From Narthecium ossifragum (lineage: Eukaryota > Streptophyta > Magnoliopsida > Dioscoreales > Nartheciaceae): 64,000 nucleotides of DNA. The position numbers and the translations under genes are program-made. The DNA lies in contig OY986966.1 of assembly GCA_963920575.1 (NCBI GenBank), positions 26,007,717-26,071,716 on the forward strand, read 5' to 3'. Shown piece after piece: positions 26,490 to 37,070 of the stretch. The first letter of the stretch is position 1. Each line of letters starts with the position of its first letter. Under the pieces are notes generated by a model, which had not been told where the DNA came from, did not search any database, and saw only the letters and a list, made by a program, of their open reading frames with translations.

Positions 26490-26711
26490 GTTATTGATCT
26501 TTGGAATCAATGAGACCAACTTCTCGTTCCAGTGCGGGGGAAGCCTTGCTGAAGAGAAAAACCCTTGGATGAGAGCAATGAAATCAGTCTTGAGTAAACG
26601 CCAGAATTTGAGGAAGAACTCAATTGACATCCCATCTGGACCCGGGCATTTGTTAGCCTCCATCCCTTTCATAGCTGAGATGATCTCCTCCTCCGAGACA
26701 GCCGCCTCCAA
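26490..26711 (-). pseudogene. LINE reverse transcriptase, N-terminal fragment
   Basis: Reads EAAVSEEEIISAMKGMEANKC then PGPDGMSIEFF and NEKLVSLIPKI, the standard start of plant LINE RT domains. It connects directly to the RT part at 24264 once the LTR (24270-26483) and its duplicated CCTCG are removed. Upstream, about 26900-26960 encodes GDRNTSFFHGLAKRR, the region before the RT. Confidence 0.85.
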
Positions 26712-26979
26712 GTCTTCATGACATGAAGAGTCAAAGGCGAGGAAGGTCTGGTAGTGGGAGATATTCCTACCCGCCCAGTTCTGTCCAAAGCTCCTTGAAG
26801 TGCTCGACCATAGCCCCAGCCATCTTCGATTGAACCGTCAGAATCTGGCCCCCCTCAGTAACAATCTCCAGCACCCTGGATCGATGTTGACGACGCTTTG
26901 CAAGACCATGGAAGAAGGAAGTATTCCGATCTCCCGCTGTAATCCAGGACCGCCTGAAACAAATGAGTACCGCTAGCTC

Positions 26980-28510
26980 TGTATCATATCTTCAATTCAT
27001 TCTGGATCACCGTAATCTTTCTCTTTGTTTTCTTTCTATTCCTCCTCATCGGTCCAAAATCTAAGAATCGGAAAAAAAACAGGTTGGTATTCTCTTCTCA
27101 TTAGAGATGTTGTTTTCTTCTCCCTGAGTTTTTAATTTCTTGATGCATTTTTCCAGTTTAACACCCAAAGTAATTTCCTGAGGGTAAATATCCAAAGTGG
27201 TTGATTGAAAGTAAATTATCTCAAAATACATGTACTCCTGGATAAGAGTTAATCAGATGCTGTGATCCTTCAAATATATACTACAGTACTACACCCACAT
27301 CTTATGACAAACCATTTGCTTTTGATTTGGATATGCAGTGTAGGTGTTTGTTTCCTTTTGCCAAAGAGGGCCTTCTTATCTCTGCTAAAAGGCTTCCAAT
27401 TTATTCGAGTAATATAATCAAAGATTTCGTTTCATTCATGGCTCTTTTAATATACTAGAAGATATTTTGTATGTTCAATTCAATTTCGTTAGAGTTGTAG
27501 TATTGCAGAATCGTAGTGATCGGGAGAGATCATGTGAATAACAAATATCAAAGCTTGTAGCTTCTCGTTATATATGCAAAGTGATTGTTTGAAAGTAAAT
27601 TATCTCAAAATACTCCTGAGGTAAATGATATTTTTGTCATTTTACACATATGATCGTTTTTTGTTATCATTTTACGTCCTTCCTCTTTAAATTTTTCGAG
27701 TTTTACATATTATGTAGCTCCAATAATCAGTTAGCATGTATACCCTTATAAAATTACATAGATCTTTAGATCATTTCAAATTCATTACACTCAACTTAAA
27801 ATGGTATATATGCAAAAAAAAAGACATTTTGAAAGATATATATGAAAAAAATGCAAATAAAGATTTTTTTTTTTTGACTAGTTTAGCCTCTCTTTTTTTT
27901 TTTTTTTTGCTAAGATGAGCTAAGAAAGCTAATGGATTAGTCGACCACCCTCTGGTTCCCAAATAAAAAACACCCTGGAGGATTCGACATGACCTTGCTA
28001 TACCATCAGCAATTACATTCATTACTCGATGAATCACAGAAAACAAAACAGAGCGTAGAATAGAAGCCTGAACCAGATCACCCGAAGCACCACCACTAGT
28101 TGAGCATGTTATCCGAATTTAGAAGTGCAAGTGACCTACATACTAATGTTTGCCTTGCATGCGTGAGAACATACTCGTTATTTTCCCATTACAAATAATA
28201 TCCGATGTTGGATACTTAAACCGCTATTGTGTAAAGAATAATCAACACTAAAAATCGACGTCATCCCATGAACAATGAACTATGCAATTTCGTTTCGGAT
28301 CTGGATTCCAAAAGGTTCATGGTCCGTTAAAAAAAACCGTTCCGTTGCACGATTGCACTCTCCGCCTTCAAGTTCCCCTCGAGTTAAAACAAAGGGTTAG
28401 GGTTAGGATCAGGGTTAGGTTTTTTTTTTAAAAACAAAAAGCTTCTCCGTTTCCTTCACGTTTGAGTCTTAAGTTTGTATAGAAACTTTTCTTAGAAACA
28501 ATTCTTTTTT
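26980..28510. other. Intergenic region with duplicated segments
   Basis: AT-rich sequence. The segment at about 27410-27560 is repeated with divergence at about 28760-28920 (shared ATAATCAAAGATTTCGTTTC and AGAATCGTAGTGAT). A smaller repeat (GAAAGTAAATTATCTCAAAATAC) occurs at 27208 and 27590. A LINE tail lies at 27891-28085. A telomere-like GGGTTAGGGTTAGG lies near 28394. No intact gene was found. Confidence 0.5.
27891..28085 (-). mobile_element. LINE 3'-end relic
   Basis: On the minus strand the sequence encodes RVMNVIADGIARSCRI, the last RNase H block of plant LINEs, then runs into a poly-A tail seen as a T run at 27891-27908. It is a severely 5'-truncated insertion; its 5' boundary is approximate. 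Confidence 0.65.
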
Positions 28511-28512
28511 CT

Positions 28513-28680
28513 CTCAGAGATATATTGGATTCATCTTATACTACCTGCCCGATGAAATCTTGTCGCAGATCCTCTTGCGGTTGGCAGTCAAGTCTCTCTT
28601 CAGATTCAGGCCAGTGTGCATCGAGATCTTGGTATTCTCTCATTGATGATGATATATCTTAATGGGGATAAATGATTAAT
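28513..28680 (+). pseudogene. F-box relic (N-terminal F-box motif)
   Basis: Encodes YLPDEILSQILLRLAVKSLF then RFR, a clear F-box start, followed by a frameshift and remnants of RSWYSLIDDD before stop codons. The preceding GAGATATATTGGATTCATC matches the leader of the F-box gene at 43 kb, which supports a common duplication origin. Nothing intact follows. Confidence 0.8.
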
Positions 28681-28984
28681 GATTACTTGAAATAGAAGAA
28701 AATGTTTGGGGATAAGTATGAAGATAATGGGATGATGCAATTCACAATTCTCTCTCCTAAAAGGCTATAATCAAAGATTTCGTTTCAATCTTGGCTTGTT
28801 TATAAGTATACTAAAAGATATAATGTATGTTCAATTCAATTCCAATCTAGCTAGAGTTTAAATGTTGAAGAATCGTAGTGATGAGGAGAGACAATGTGCA
28901 TGACAAATATCAATTATCTTGTAAACAAAGTAGTTTTGACACTACAAATTATAAGAAGAGGAATGGAATTCAGATGTCTATGTT

Positions 28985-29150
28985 AAAATACATCGGCGTT
29001 TGCTTATGACCTGGAAAAGATGGAATTGGAGAAATCTCTGGTCATGTCGTCGCTCAAGCACACATGCATATGGGCTTCTTAGATGATTGGAATGGAGGAC
29101 AGAGGTCCTGAAGGTGGGCTAATCAAGTGCCTCTAGTTTCTTCTTCCATT
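28985..29150 (+). pseudogene. F-box relic (C-terminal fragment)
   Basis: The region around FAYDLEKMELEK resembles LFAYDLGLEKLEAFES of the 43-kb F-box gene. It lies out of order relative to the N-terminal relic before it and the middle relic after it, so at least two broken copies are intermingled here. Confidence 0.55.
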
Positions 29151-29619
29151 TAAGGTGCGTGAAGTATTTATTGTTTTTTATTATTCCCAGAAGTTGCAAC
29201 CAAGTCGTCGCTGTAGGAAGAGTTAGTGTTGCTGGTTCTGTTTTGAGTCATCTTTATTCTGTGGTGGGGATCTGGATTCCGTTTCTCTGAGGCCTCATGA
29301 TGATGATCGAGAGAACCTCAACATAAGTGTTAATGGAAAGCCAACCTAGTGTCCTCAGAATTGGAGGAGAAAAAGGTTTATCATATATATTGTTTGAAAA
29401 GAACATATTTATTCGTTTCCAAGGTGTTTGTTTTAATTGATCGTCCTTTTGATTAATTGCATGATCATAGATCGATCAGTTACCTCTTGATTTGGACCAT
29501 GGCCACCACCCTGCATGCAATAGAGTTACCTATTGATTACTTAGAATTGAATTGCTTGAATATATAATTCTTTATGCTACAAAGGAGACATGTACGTACA
29601 TACCTGAGTATTAGAGATC

Positions 29620-29990
29620 ATATCTTGATGTTTGGTCCCGCGAAAGAGACTTTCCGATGGTTGGCCGGTTGGCCCTGACTCCGGGCCGGTGTGGTCTCTC
29701 CGTCCCTCGGAAAATTAGGAGGATGTTTATGCTGTGCCCGTATCATTACCACTGAGCTCCTTAACGTACGGTGATGATGATGATGAGGATGACGAACTCT
29801 TCGAACTGCAGATATGGATGCTTCATGATTATTCCAACAGTAGTCCGCATGATCAGTGGAAGTTGAAGCACAGCAGTGCAGTACGTCGTCTAAATGAATT
29901 GTTTACTAAGAGATGACGATGACAATGATGATGATGACAATGACATGATTTAGACATGATCAAGTTTGCTGAAATCTTGGCCTTTCACCA
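29620..29990 (+). pseudogene. F-box relic (FBA middle to C-terminal fragment)
   Basis: Contains matches to KENFRWLALP, LCCARI, then ELQIWMLHDYSN and HDQWKLKHSS of the F-box family, ending near AEILAFHQ. It carries a GATGATGAT-type microsatellite inside the coding relic. It is informative because it keeps TGG (Trp) in QIWMLHD, where the 43-kb gene has TGA. Confidence 0.75.
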
Positions 29991-30029
29991 GACAATGACG
30001 ACGAGACGATGATGATTGATGATGACTGT

Positions 30030-30596
30030 GAAGATGACTTTGAGATCAAGATCAAGTTTGCTGAAATATGGGAGAAAGGTCGATCCTTCATTGTTGGTCA
30101 TGCTGAACCCAAGCATGATCGATCATATGGTAAGGATGATCGATCTTTGTGTCTTGGGTAGCATGGGATCCCCTTTGTCGTCAGGAGGATCGATCTTCCT
30201 AGAAGGAAGGATCGATCTTCCTTGGCGCGACAAGGAGGGTGCTCTCTGTCGCAATGATGAGCGATCTTCCTCCCAGGAAGGAGGAAGATCGATCATCTTG
30301 GCTCGACAGGGAAGGAAACTCTCTGTCGCTTGGAAGATCGATCTTTTCTTAGGGTTTAGGGTTTAGGAAAAGATCGATCCTTTGAGGACAGAGAGGGATT
30401 TTTCTTGGTTTTGTCCACGGGGCTTTGTATGTACAGTTTTCCTTATAGCTTTATATCTTGTACATACTCTTAAGTATACTAGCCCCATATTAGGAGCAGT
30501 GGTGAACCAGGAGAGTGATGACTCGTGGGATGTTTAGATCCCGCATGCAGTGCTGTTTCCTTGCTTGTGAGTCATCAGTGTTGGTTTGTGAGGACC
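30030..30596 (+). mobile_element. Solo LTR family 2, copy D, left part (start unresolved)
   Basis: The right half of this copy is 34349-34940; copy B is inserted between them with a TGGTT duplication. GTGAACCAGGAGAGTGATGAC and GGGATGTTTAG match the corresponding region of copy A. The usual TGTGAGGACC start is not found, so the left end is truncated or too diverged and 30030 is approximate. It has a dense GATCGATC cluster and a TTTAGGG-type telobox repeat at 30354-30365. Confidence 0.45.
30117..30379. promoter_or_regulatory. Cluster of seven GATCGATC palindromes
   Basis: Exact octamers start at 30117, 30138, 30188, 30210, 30287, 30336 and 30372. The first four form two pairs spaced 21 and 22 bp. 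Flanks are mostly purine on one side and pyrimidine on the other, but the spacers differ. It sits in the presumed U3 of LTR copy D. Confidence 0.6.
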
Positions 30597-33500
30597 CGTT
30601 CCTCCAACCTGGTCCGACCGCGGTAGGTCAAGGATCTGGTTTTGTGGTTTGGCTTGGTTGGCCTTGGTTTACGATCGGTTGATCGTATCGTTGCTTTTGG
30701 ACCCCAAGCTCAATTTGGTAAATTGAGCCTTGGCGGTCGGTTTCACACCCGCGTAATGCACACACAGCCTTGATTGATGTACGTGATTGAGTAGATCCAG
30801 TAGAGATCGCAACTTAGATCCAGATCGGATTCAGTCCGATCGGTTGATTCGCCTGAACCGGCTAAGCCACTTAAGTGGCTTAAACCTCTTCTCTCTCTCC
30901 TACTTATTTTCTCTCTCCTCTTCCCCTCTCTCTTTCTTTTCCTTTTCTTTTCCTTTTCCTTTTCTTTTCCTTCTCTTCCCTGCTTCCCCGCGCCCAACCC
31001 CCTCTCTTCTCCTTCGCTCGCGACGACGCCGGCCGCTCCCCTCTTCTCCGGAGCTCCTTCGCCACCGTTGCCGGCCGTCGTCTCCTTCGAGCTCCCCCTC
31101 CTCAGGTCCGGCAAGAGCTCCTCTTCCCCGAGCTCTCTCCCTCCCTCCTTCCCTTCTCTCTTCCGCGGCAAGCGTCCCTCTCTCCCGCGGCGACCCTGTC
31201 CCTTCCCCGGCGGCCTGGAGGCGGCGGCGAGGTCCCCTCCTCCTCCTTCCTCCTCTCTCTCTCTTCCGCGGGCAACTCTCTTCCTTCTCCGGCGACGGCT
31301 GCGGCTATGGGAGGCCTCCGGCGGCTCTCCGGCGAGCTGGAGATGGCGGCTTCGACAGAGGACGGCGGATTGGCAAGGATGAAGCTGGGATTAGCGTGTG
31401 AAGGTAGGGTTTCTACCTAGATCTTTAGGATATGCTAGATCTAGGGTTTGATTGTTGGATTAATTGATTTCTATGTGTTAATTAGTCCCTCTAAGCATGC
31501 TTAACATGTGATCTAGCTTCCATGTGATTTGATTTGGGTTTTATCCGTGATTTGATTTGGGTTTTATCCGGATTTTTGGAAGTTTTTCCCGGATTTTATC
31601 GAGGTTCTATTTTTCTGCGGGCTGAGCTGTTCTAGCTCAGATCTGGGCTCGTACGTGCATGATCTCATTTGATCATCAAGAGGTAAGTTGTAGATCATCG
31701 AATCTACTTTCATTTGCCGTTGATTTCGTAATTTTCAGAGTTTTCTACGATTTATGGTGATTATTCTTCGGATCTGCGATGAGACCGCAATTAGGGCCTG
31801 TTTGGCAAGCAGTGTATGAGAGGGATTAGGTGGATAAGTGAATGGGCGGATTCCGGATTCAGCTGATCCAGCTGTTTGGTTTGCAATAGGTCCTGGAATT
31901 CGAGATGGATCCGACGATCCTAATTCCGGATTTTAGGAATCGCGGCGTTCCGTCGGATCGAACGGACGGCGCTATCAATCCCATTCGGTATCCCGAATTT
32001 GACATTATTTTAAATGACAGTTTTATCCCCTTAATATTTAAAATAGTTATATTTATCATAACTTTAAATATATATGTTGAAACTTAATGAAATTAGTCTC
32101 ATTGGAAAGATATCATCGATATCTTCGTTATGAGACCAATATTGAGTATTTTTGAAAGCAAATATTTGATGTAATTTAATTTTTAAAATCATTTAATATA
32201 TTATAACTTAAATTATACCTGAATTTTCAATAATTTCGATCAATCATTTTACATGATTAGATGCATTCAAAGAATTAATTTGACCTAAATTTTTAATAAT
32301 TTCGATCAATCATATCTCATGGGTATTATTATTATAATAATAAAAAAACATGTCTTAATTTGAAGAAAATTTAAAATTTTATTATTAATTTGAACAAAAT
32401 TAGCAGATTCAGCTCATCCATAATAGACAAGTCAAACATCAGAATCAACAGATTCAGCTCATCCCATACATGCCAACCAAACAACAGAACCAAAATCCAC
32501 GGAATCACCAGATTCAGCTCATTCCGCATTCAGCTAATTTCACAAATTCCTCATTCAGCTAATTCATCAGATTCAGGTTTGCCAAACGGACCCTTAGTGA
32601 ATTGATTAGTGAATTCTGGGAAGATTAGTCATTAGATTAATCCAATTCTTGGGATGCATGTTCTTAGTATGCTAATCTACATTTGCCCAAGTTTAATTTC
32701 CAATTCGACGTCGTTTGGACGTCGAATTGATGAGATTTCATCGCCTCTAACTAGGGTTAAATGTAGAAATCCAGAAATTAGCTTGTTAGTGGATTTTCGA
32801 TGTTTTATTGTGTTTGATTCTTCGGGATTCATGTGATTGGTATTTCTAGAGATCTCGATGACTAGCATGTTCTAATTGGTGGTTTTTAGACGATTAATTG
32901 TTTGATGCTGGCATGCTTAGTTAACTATAAACCATCCTTGTTTAATTAGCAATTAATTACATGTCATGCTTATTTACATGTATACTTAGCTTGTGGTTGA
33001 ACCAAGGGAGTTGTGCCCCTTGGGATGTTTAGCTAATTAAATGGCCGAAGGTGTGCCTTAGTTGTGTTAATTAGTAATTGTAGCCTGTTGTATATTGCAG
33101 ATGTGTTGGATATTATTTGTGTGGTCGGGGTTGTGCCCCCGTTGTAGAAATTGCGGTTAACGGCTGTGGACGTCGTTGTAATGCCGGAATTTCGTTCGAA
33201 TGTGTTGTTGCTTGCTACGGTCTGTGGGCGCCGTTATAATATTGTATTATTGTAGTTTAGACCCATGCTATGATTACCCTCCGGCAAGCATGATGCTTCG
33301 CCTAGCCCGTGTATGTTGTCTTGTTTTATTGTTGCATGCTACTTTTCCTGTATTCCTGTGCATGAGCATTGCATGCATGTGATTGCATTAGAAGCATCAG
33401 GCTAGGTGATAGACGATGGTTTCGATCGTCGGTCCGGGGTTCTCGAGTAGCCCGGATCTAGTCCTAGGACCGGGGTTTGGGTAGTTGAGGATTAAGACGT

Positions 33501-34348
33501 GATTGTCGTCAATGATTATGTTTGATATCATTCGAGGATTATTAGGTAGTCGGACTGGAATATTGTATTGTTTGAGGTTTAGAGGTCGTGTCGGTTCTTC
33601 AAGGCCAAGTGCTAAGGATGGTTGTCGATGTCCCTGACGTGTGTCCCCCAGACAGTGGTTTCCTGCTGGGTAAAAGGTGTTCCTACTGGTTCTGGTTCTT
33701 TGTTTCCTCCCAGCGTGTTTGGTTGATATTCCTAGCGTGGTCGGTTGAGAAGAGTAGGATCCCTTGGGGAATCGATAGGGGTTATGGGACCCCGTGGCAT
33801 CCTTTAGACTTAGGCGAAGGAACAACACTGTTGTTGTTTCCCTTCCTTTCTGTGCGACGTAGATTAGCGTAGAACCCTACTGAGCAAGCTTTGTTGCTCA
33901 CTCCTACCTGGTCTGCATCGGCGATGCAGGTCGATGCAGTCCCTTCTTTTTCAGGTTGTTGCGGTGTTGGAGGCGGCACTCTCCTTGGTGGTGCGTGAGA
34001 TCGAGGATATCATCAGTTTATTATATTCAATTGATATACAGCTTTAAATGTATAAATTGTAATCCGAAGGAGAAATGTATTTGTATTTCAATTTGATGTA
34101 AATTGATCAGAGATTGTTGTACTTAGAGGATTTGAATCATTATTGTATCTTTTTAAAGTTAATTGAGTATTGTGGTAGTTAATTTGTATTATGATTTGAT
34201 GATAGGATAGTTTAAATTAATTGTGAATATTATAATCATGCACCAGGTTTAAAAGTGATGTTTGTAGGGGAGGTTTTCGCCGTTTGATTTTAGAGTTTAG
34301 GACCCTCACGTCCCGGTCCGGATGGATTTTCTGGGTCGGGGCGTGACA
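30597..34348 (+). mobile_element. Solo LTR, family 2, copy B, nested in copy D
   Basis: Starts TGTGAGGACCCGTTCC and ends GGTCGGGGCGTGACA, flanked by TGGTT (30592-30596 and 34349-34353). It is 3.75 kb, or about 2.95 kb without the 800-bp Harbinger element at 31794-32593. It has a long CT-rich tract at about 30885-31290. The long open frames across that tract have no recognised domain and are treated as compositional. Confidence 0.88.
31794..32593. mobile_element. Tourist/PIF-Harbinger-like element, 800 bp
   Basis: Termini GGGCCTGTTTGGCAA and TTTGCCAAACGGACCC are inverted repeats, and TTA is duplicated at both sides (31791-31793 and 32594-32596), the Harbinger target preference. The interior is AT-rich with repeated AGATTCAGCTCAT motifs and no transposase. 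It inserted into LTR copy B. Confidence 0.88.
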
Positions 34349-34940
34349 TGGTTTCTGCTTATTGAGTGCGACCCATCATGTGACCAGTTCTTCTAAAAGG
34401 CCATGATCATGGGCCTTAGGGACACGCGATGGGGTTATGAGACCTCTGTATACATCCAGGTCATACTTGATGGCGACACTGTTGCGTTTTCCTCTTCCTT
34501 TTGTGTGGCGTGGTGTAGTTTTCCTGTTGAGTTTAGTTGCTCACTCCTATCCGGGCTGCGTTTTGCAGGTGCAGACGCTAGCTCCTCTTCGGTGGCCCCT
34601 ACCGGGCAGTTGGTCGGCGGTGCGGCGGCGTCAGGCGGAGTCTGAGAGATGGCAATCTTTTACTTGCTTTAAACCCTTTGTTAGTTAGTCTCCTACGGGA
34701 GTAAACTGTTGTATTTGAATCTTCTCATCTCCGAGGATATGTATATTAAACTTTTTTGGATTTGGAATCTTAGATTCGATGTTGTTTAAATTATTGTTGT
34801 TTAAATTAAGGGTGTTCTTGGTGAACTGTTTAGGAAGATCAATAGATTAGAGAGAACCCTCGTCAAATTTTTTCGCGTTTCGTTAGGTTCTGATTCACAT
34901 CGTCCGTCCCCGTTGGACTTTTGTGAATCGGGATGCGACA
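34349..34940 (+). mobile_element. Solo LTR family 2, copy D, right part
   Basis: Matches the 3' part of copy C closely: CCCCTACCGGGCAGTTGG, TTAGTTAGTCTCCTACGGGAG, then an end of GGGATGCGACA at 34940. It resumes after the TGGTT repeat that follows copy B. It ends 254 bp before the UGT start codon, so it lies in the UGT promoter region. Confidence 0.8.
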
Positions 34941-35083
34941 TGCGGGGCAGGTCACCGACCGGTGGGTGGGTTGGGGTGGGCATTTTGGTCCACTAGTGAT
35001 ATGGGAACCAGTGCCCCATCATATTGCCACTCGGGAGCATCACCATCTCACACAATCACACCAACCCCAGTCCCACATGCAAA

Positions 35084-35089
35084 CACGTG
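35084..35089. promoter_or_regulatory. G-box/ABRE-like motif upstream of the UGT
   Basis: CACGTG within AAACACGTGACAC, 106 bp upstream of the UGT start codon. Such motifs bind bZIP/bHLH factors, often in ABA or stress responses; regulation here is only inferred. A weak TATA-like TAAATACA follows at 35103. Confidence 0.4.
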
Positions 35090-35160
35090 ACACTCACCAT
35101 CCTAAATACAAGGACAGAGCCCAATCAGTCAGTCCTCTTCGTCTTCTCCATCTCGCCAAC

Positions 35161-35186
35161 CTCTCTCTCTCTCTCTCTCTCTCTCT
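35161..35186. repeat. (CT)13 microsatellite in the UGT leader
   Basis: A run of CT dinucleotides ends 8 bp before the start codon at 35195, so it lies in the 5' UTR. CT-rich leaders are common in plant genes. Confidence 0.9.
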
Positions 35187-35194
35187 AGCAAGCA

Positions 35195-36658
35195 ATGGGT
35201 TCCCGAGACTCGTCCTCGGAGATGGACAACAAGCTCCGCATAATCTTCTTCCCCCTAATGAGCCCCGGCCACATGATCCCCCTAGTCGACATGGCCCGGG
35301 TCTTCGCGCAGCGCGGCGTCCACGCCACCATCGTCACCACCCCGGCCAACGCCACCAACCTCCGCCGCGCCATATCCGCCTCCTCCGCTGCCGGCCACCC
35401 TCTCCAGCTCTCTGTCATCCCCTTCCCCTCCCCAGACCTCACCGGCCTTCCCCCCGGCCAAGAAAACCTCTCCACCGTCCCCGCCGCCGGCTTCGAAACC
35501 TTCGTCCGTGCTCTGTTCCTCCTTCGCGAACCTCTCGATGCTCTTCTCCGCGAGCTCCACCCCCATGCTATCGTCTCCGACTCCCTCTTCACCTGGACCG
35601 CCGACCTCGCTGCTTCCTACGGCATCCCCCGCCTCGTGTTCCACGGCGCCGGCGTGTTTCCCAACCTCATCATCGAAAGGATCTTGTACCGCCTCCCCCT
35701 TGACCCCTCCGCCGACTCCTTCTCCGTGTCTTGCCTCTCTCATGACATCAAATGCCACAAGTACGGCCTCCCGGAGCTCCTGGCCAATCCATTGATGCTG
35801 CAGCTCATGGGGGAGGCGGAGGGGAAGAGCTATGGCGTAGTGGTGAACACCTACAGAGAGATGGAGCCAGCCTTCGTGGACCACTACAAGTCGACGCGCA
35901 GAGTCTGGTGCGTGGGGCCCGTGTCACTCTGCTTGCGAGCGGAGGAGGATAAGGCCGACCGTGGTGAGTCGCCGGCCGTCAACGAGGTCAGCATCAAGGC
36001 CTGGCTCGACTCCAAGCCGGCTGCCTCAGTGGTGTACGTATGTTTCGGAAGTCTTTGTCACTTTGGCGCCGCGCAGCTGAGGGCGATCGCGCTTGGATTG
36101 GAGGCATCCGGGGCGGCGTTCCTCTGGGTGGTCCGGCGTGAGGCGGAGGAGGACGTGGTGGCGGAGAAGGAGTGGTTGCCGGAGGGCTACGAGGAGAGGG
36201 TCAAAGACCGGGGCTTGATAGTACGGGGGTGGGCCCCACAGGTGGTGGTGCTCAACCACGCGGCGGTGGGGTGGTTCGTGACGCACTGCGGGTGGAACTC
36301 GCTGCAGGAGGCGGTGTGCGCCGGCAAGCCGATGCTGACATGGCCGCTGTTCCACGAGCAGTTCATCAACCAGGAGCTCCTCGTGGAGGTGCTCGGCGTC
36401 GGGGTGAGGATGTGGGAGGGGTTCCGAAGGAGCAAGATCCCGGAGGAGGGAGCGGTCGTGTCGGCGGAGGAGGTGGCGGCCAAGGTTAAGACGGTGATGG
36501 CCGAAGGGGAGGAGGTGCAGAGTGTCCGGAGTAAGGCGAGGGAGTACGCGGCGGCGGCGAGGAGGGCAGTGGAGAAGAGTGGGTCGACGTACGAGGACGT
36601 CGGCAAGCTCATCGAGGAGCTCGAAGCTCGCCGGAAGGAGGGGTCGAACCCGGTTTGA
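35195..36658 (+). CDS. UDP-glycosyltransferase, UGT73-like (family 1)
   Basis: Single-exon gene for a 487-aa cytosolic glycosyltransferase, the usual family length. It transfers a sugar, probably glucose, from a UDP-sugar to a small acceptor such as a flavonoid, terpenoid or hormone; the acceptor cannot be read from sequence. Motifs: FFPLMSPGHMIPLVDMAR near the N-terminus with the catalytic His26, its partner Asp129 in VSDSLFTW, and the 44-residue PSPG box at 346-389, starting WAPQVVVLNHAAVGWF, containing HCGWNS and ending FHEQ. Trp at PSPG position 22 and the final Gln fit UDP-glucose use. The N-terminal block resembles group D (UGT73). One PSPG oddity is VGWFVTH where most members have GGF. 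ATG 35195 follows the CT leader; Met10 is an alternative start. AATAAA occurs at 36774. Coding GC is high, especially at third positions. A solo LTR ends 254 bp upstream. Confidence 0.95.
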   Translation: MGSRDSSSEMDNKLRIIFFPLMSPGHMIPLVDMARVFAQRGVHATIVTTPANATNLRRAISASSAAGHPLQLSVIPFPSPDLTGLPPGQENLSTVPAAGFETFVRALFLLREPLDALLRELHPHAIVSDSLFTWTADLAASYGIPRLVFHGAGVFPNLIIERILYRLPLDPSADSFSVSCLSHDIKCHKYGLPELLANPLMLQLMGEAEGKSYGVVVNTYREMEPAFVDHYKSTRRVWCVGPVSLCLRAEEDKADRGESPAVNEVSIKAWLDSKPAASVVYVCFGSLCHFGAAQLRAIALGLEASGAAFLWVVRREAEEDVVAEKEWLPEGYEERVKDRGLIVRGWAPQVVVLNHAAVGWFVTHCGWNSLQEAVCAGKPMLTWPLFHEQFINQELLVEVLGVGVRMWEGFRRSKIPEEGAVVSAEEVAAKVKTVMAEGEEVQSVRSKAREYAAAARRAVEKSGSTYEDVGKLIEELEARRKEGSNPV

Positions 36659-36773
36659 ACCGGGCCAGCCGGACCCGGAAGAGCACTGGGAGAGTGTGTG
36701 GCCCATCTATCTTGTCTGACCAGCCTCGTATCCTGTGCCAGTTTAGTATGATAGTACTGTAGTTTTCTTATTG

Positions 36774-36779
36774 AATAAA
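36774..36779 (+). terminator. Polyadenylation signal of the UGT
   Basis: AATAAA, 116 bp after the UGT stop codon. It is the only canonical signal noted close downstream. Confidence 0.5.
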
Positions 36780-36828
36780 GGCCGTTCAGAACCCGAATTT
36801 TTTTGCGACAGTGACATGATACTCATGG

Positions 36829-36960
36829 GAGGGGTGTTCATCCGGACCGGCCCGGACCGGGATGGAGGCAATACCCGGCCCTGTTGATCATCCGGACCGG
36901 GCCGAGCTAGTACCGGACCAATTAGGCCTACAATCCGGTCCGGTCCAGTACGATCCTGCC
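36829..36960. mobile_element. hAT-like repeat remnant
   Basis: GAGGGGTGTTCATCCGGACC followed by many CCGGACCGG-type motifs in both orientations resembles one end of a hAT-type MITE whose subterminal repeats are CCGGTCC. No matching right end or target duplication was found, so it is partial. Confidence 0.45.
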
Positions 36961-36969
36961 CTGCTTGAA

Positions 36970-37070
36970 ACAGGTGATGTACAAGTCTTTTTGTTGTGGC
37001 CAAGTACTTCACACATTGAACATCTTCGCATTGGCCTCGACTGTGCCTCGTCTTGTGATGATAGCCTTTT
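36970..37070 (-). pseudogene. MULE transposase fragment (zinc-knuckle region)
   Basis: This segment repeats 37454-37548 with divergence: TACAAGTCTTTTTGTTGTGG here against TACAAGTCTTCTTATTGTGC there, and both share CTCGACTGTGCCTCG. It is a second remnant of the same C-terminal zinc-knuckle region, so parts of two MULE copies or a partial duplication are present. Confidence 0.6.

Larger units (their letters stand above)
21770..26966 (-). mobile_element. 5'-truncated LINE, split by a solo LTR
   Basis: A non-LTR retrotransposon on the minus strand. Its poly-A tail is the T run at 21770-21778, and the flanking direct repeats are GCACGGCTAGCTC (21757-21769) and GTACCGCTAGCTC (26967-26979), two mismatches in 13. 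Going 5' to 3' it holds the N-terminal reverse transcriptase (26960 to about 26490), the rest of the RT (24264 to about 23500), a linker with EAGGLGLR (about 23280-23070), a zinc-binding region and an RNase H domain (22279-21839). Frameshifts and stops break the frame, so it is inactive. A family-2 solo LTR occupies 24270-26483. The RT begins after its usual N-terminus, so the copy is 5'-truncated. Confidence 0.9.

Noticed and set aside
28394..28421. Telomere-like GGGTTAGGG repeats
   Set aside because: Only a few degenerate units; similar teloboxes occur at 30354 and 62997, so there is no evidence of an interstitial telomere array.
30787..31401. Open frames of about 140-204 codons
   Set aside because: They cover the CT-rich leader-like tract of LTR copy B; Ser/Leu/Arg low complexity, no domain.
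30597..34940. Interpretation as one full-length retrotransposon with two LTRs
   Set aside because: No gag-pol, primer-binding site or polypurine tract; TGGTT repeats bracket copy B alone, which fits nesting.
35185..36706. Several antisense and out-of-frame open frames over the UGT
   Set aside because: They mirror the GC-rich UGT coding sequence; the plus-strand frame has all family motifs.
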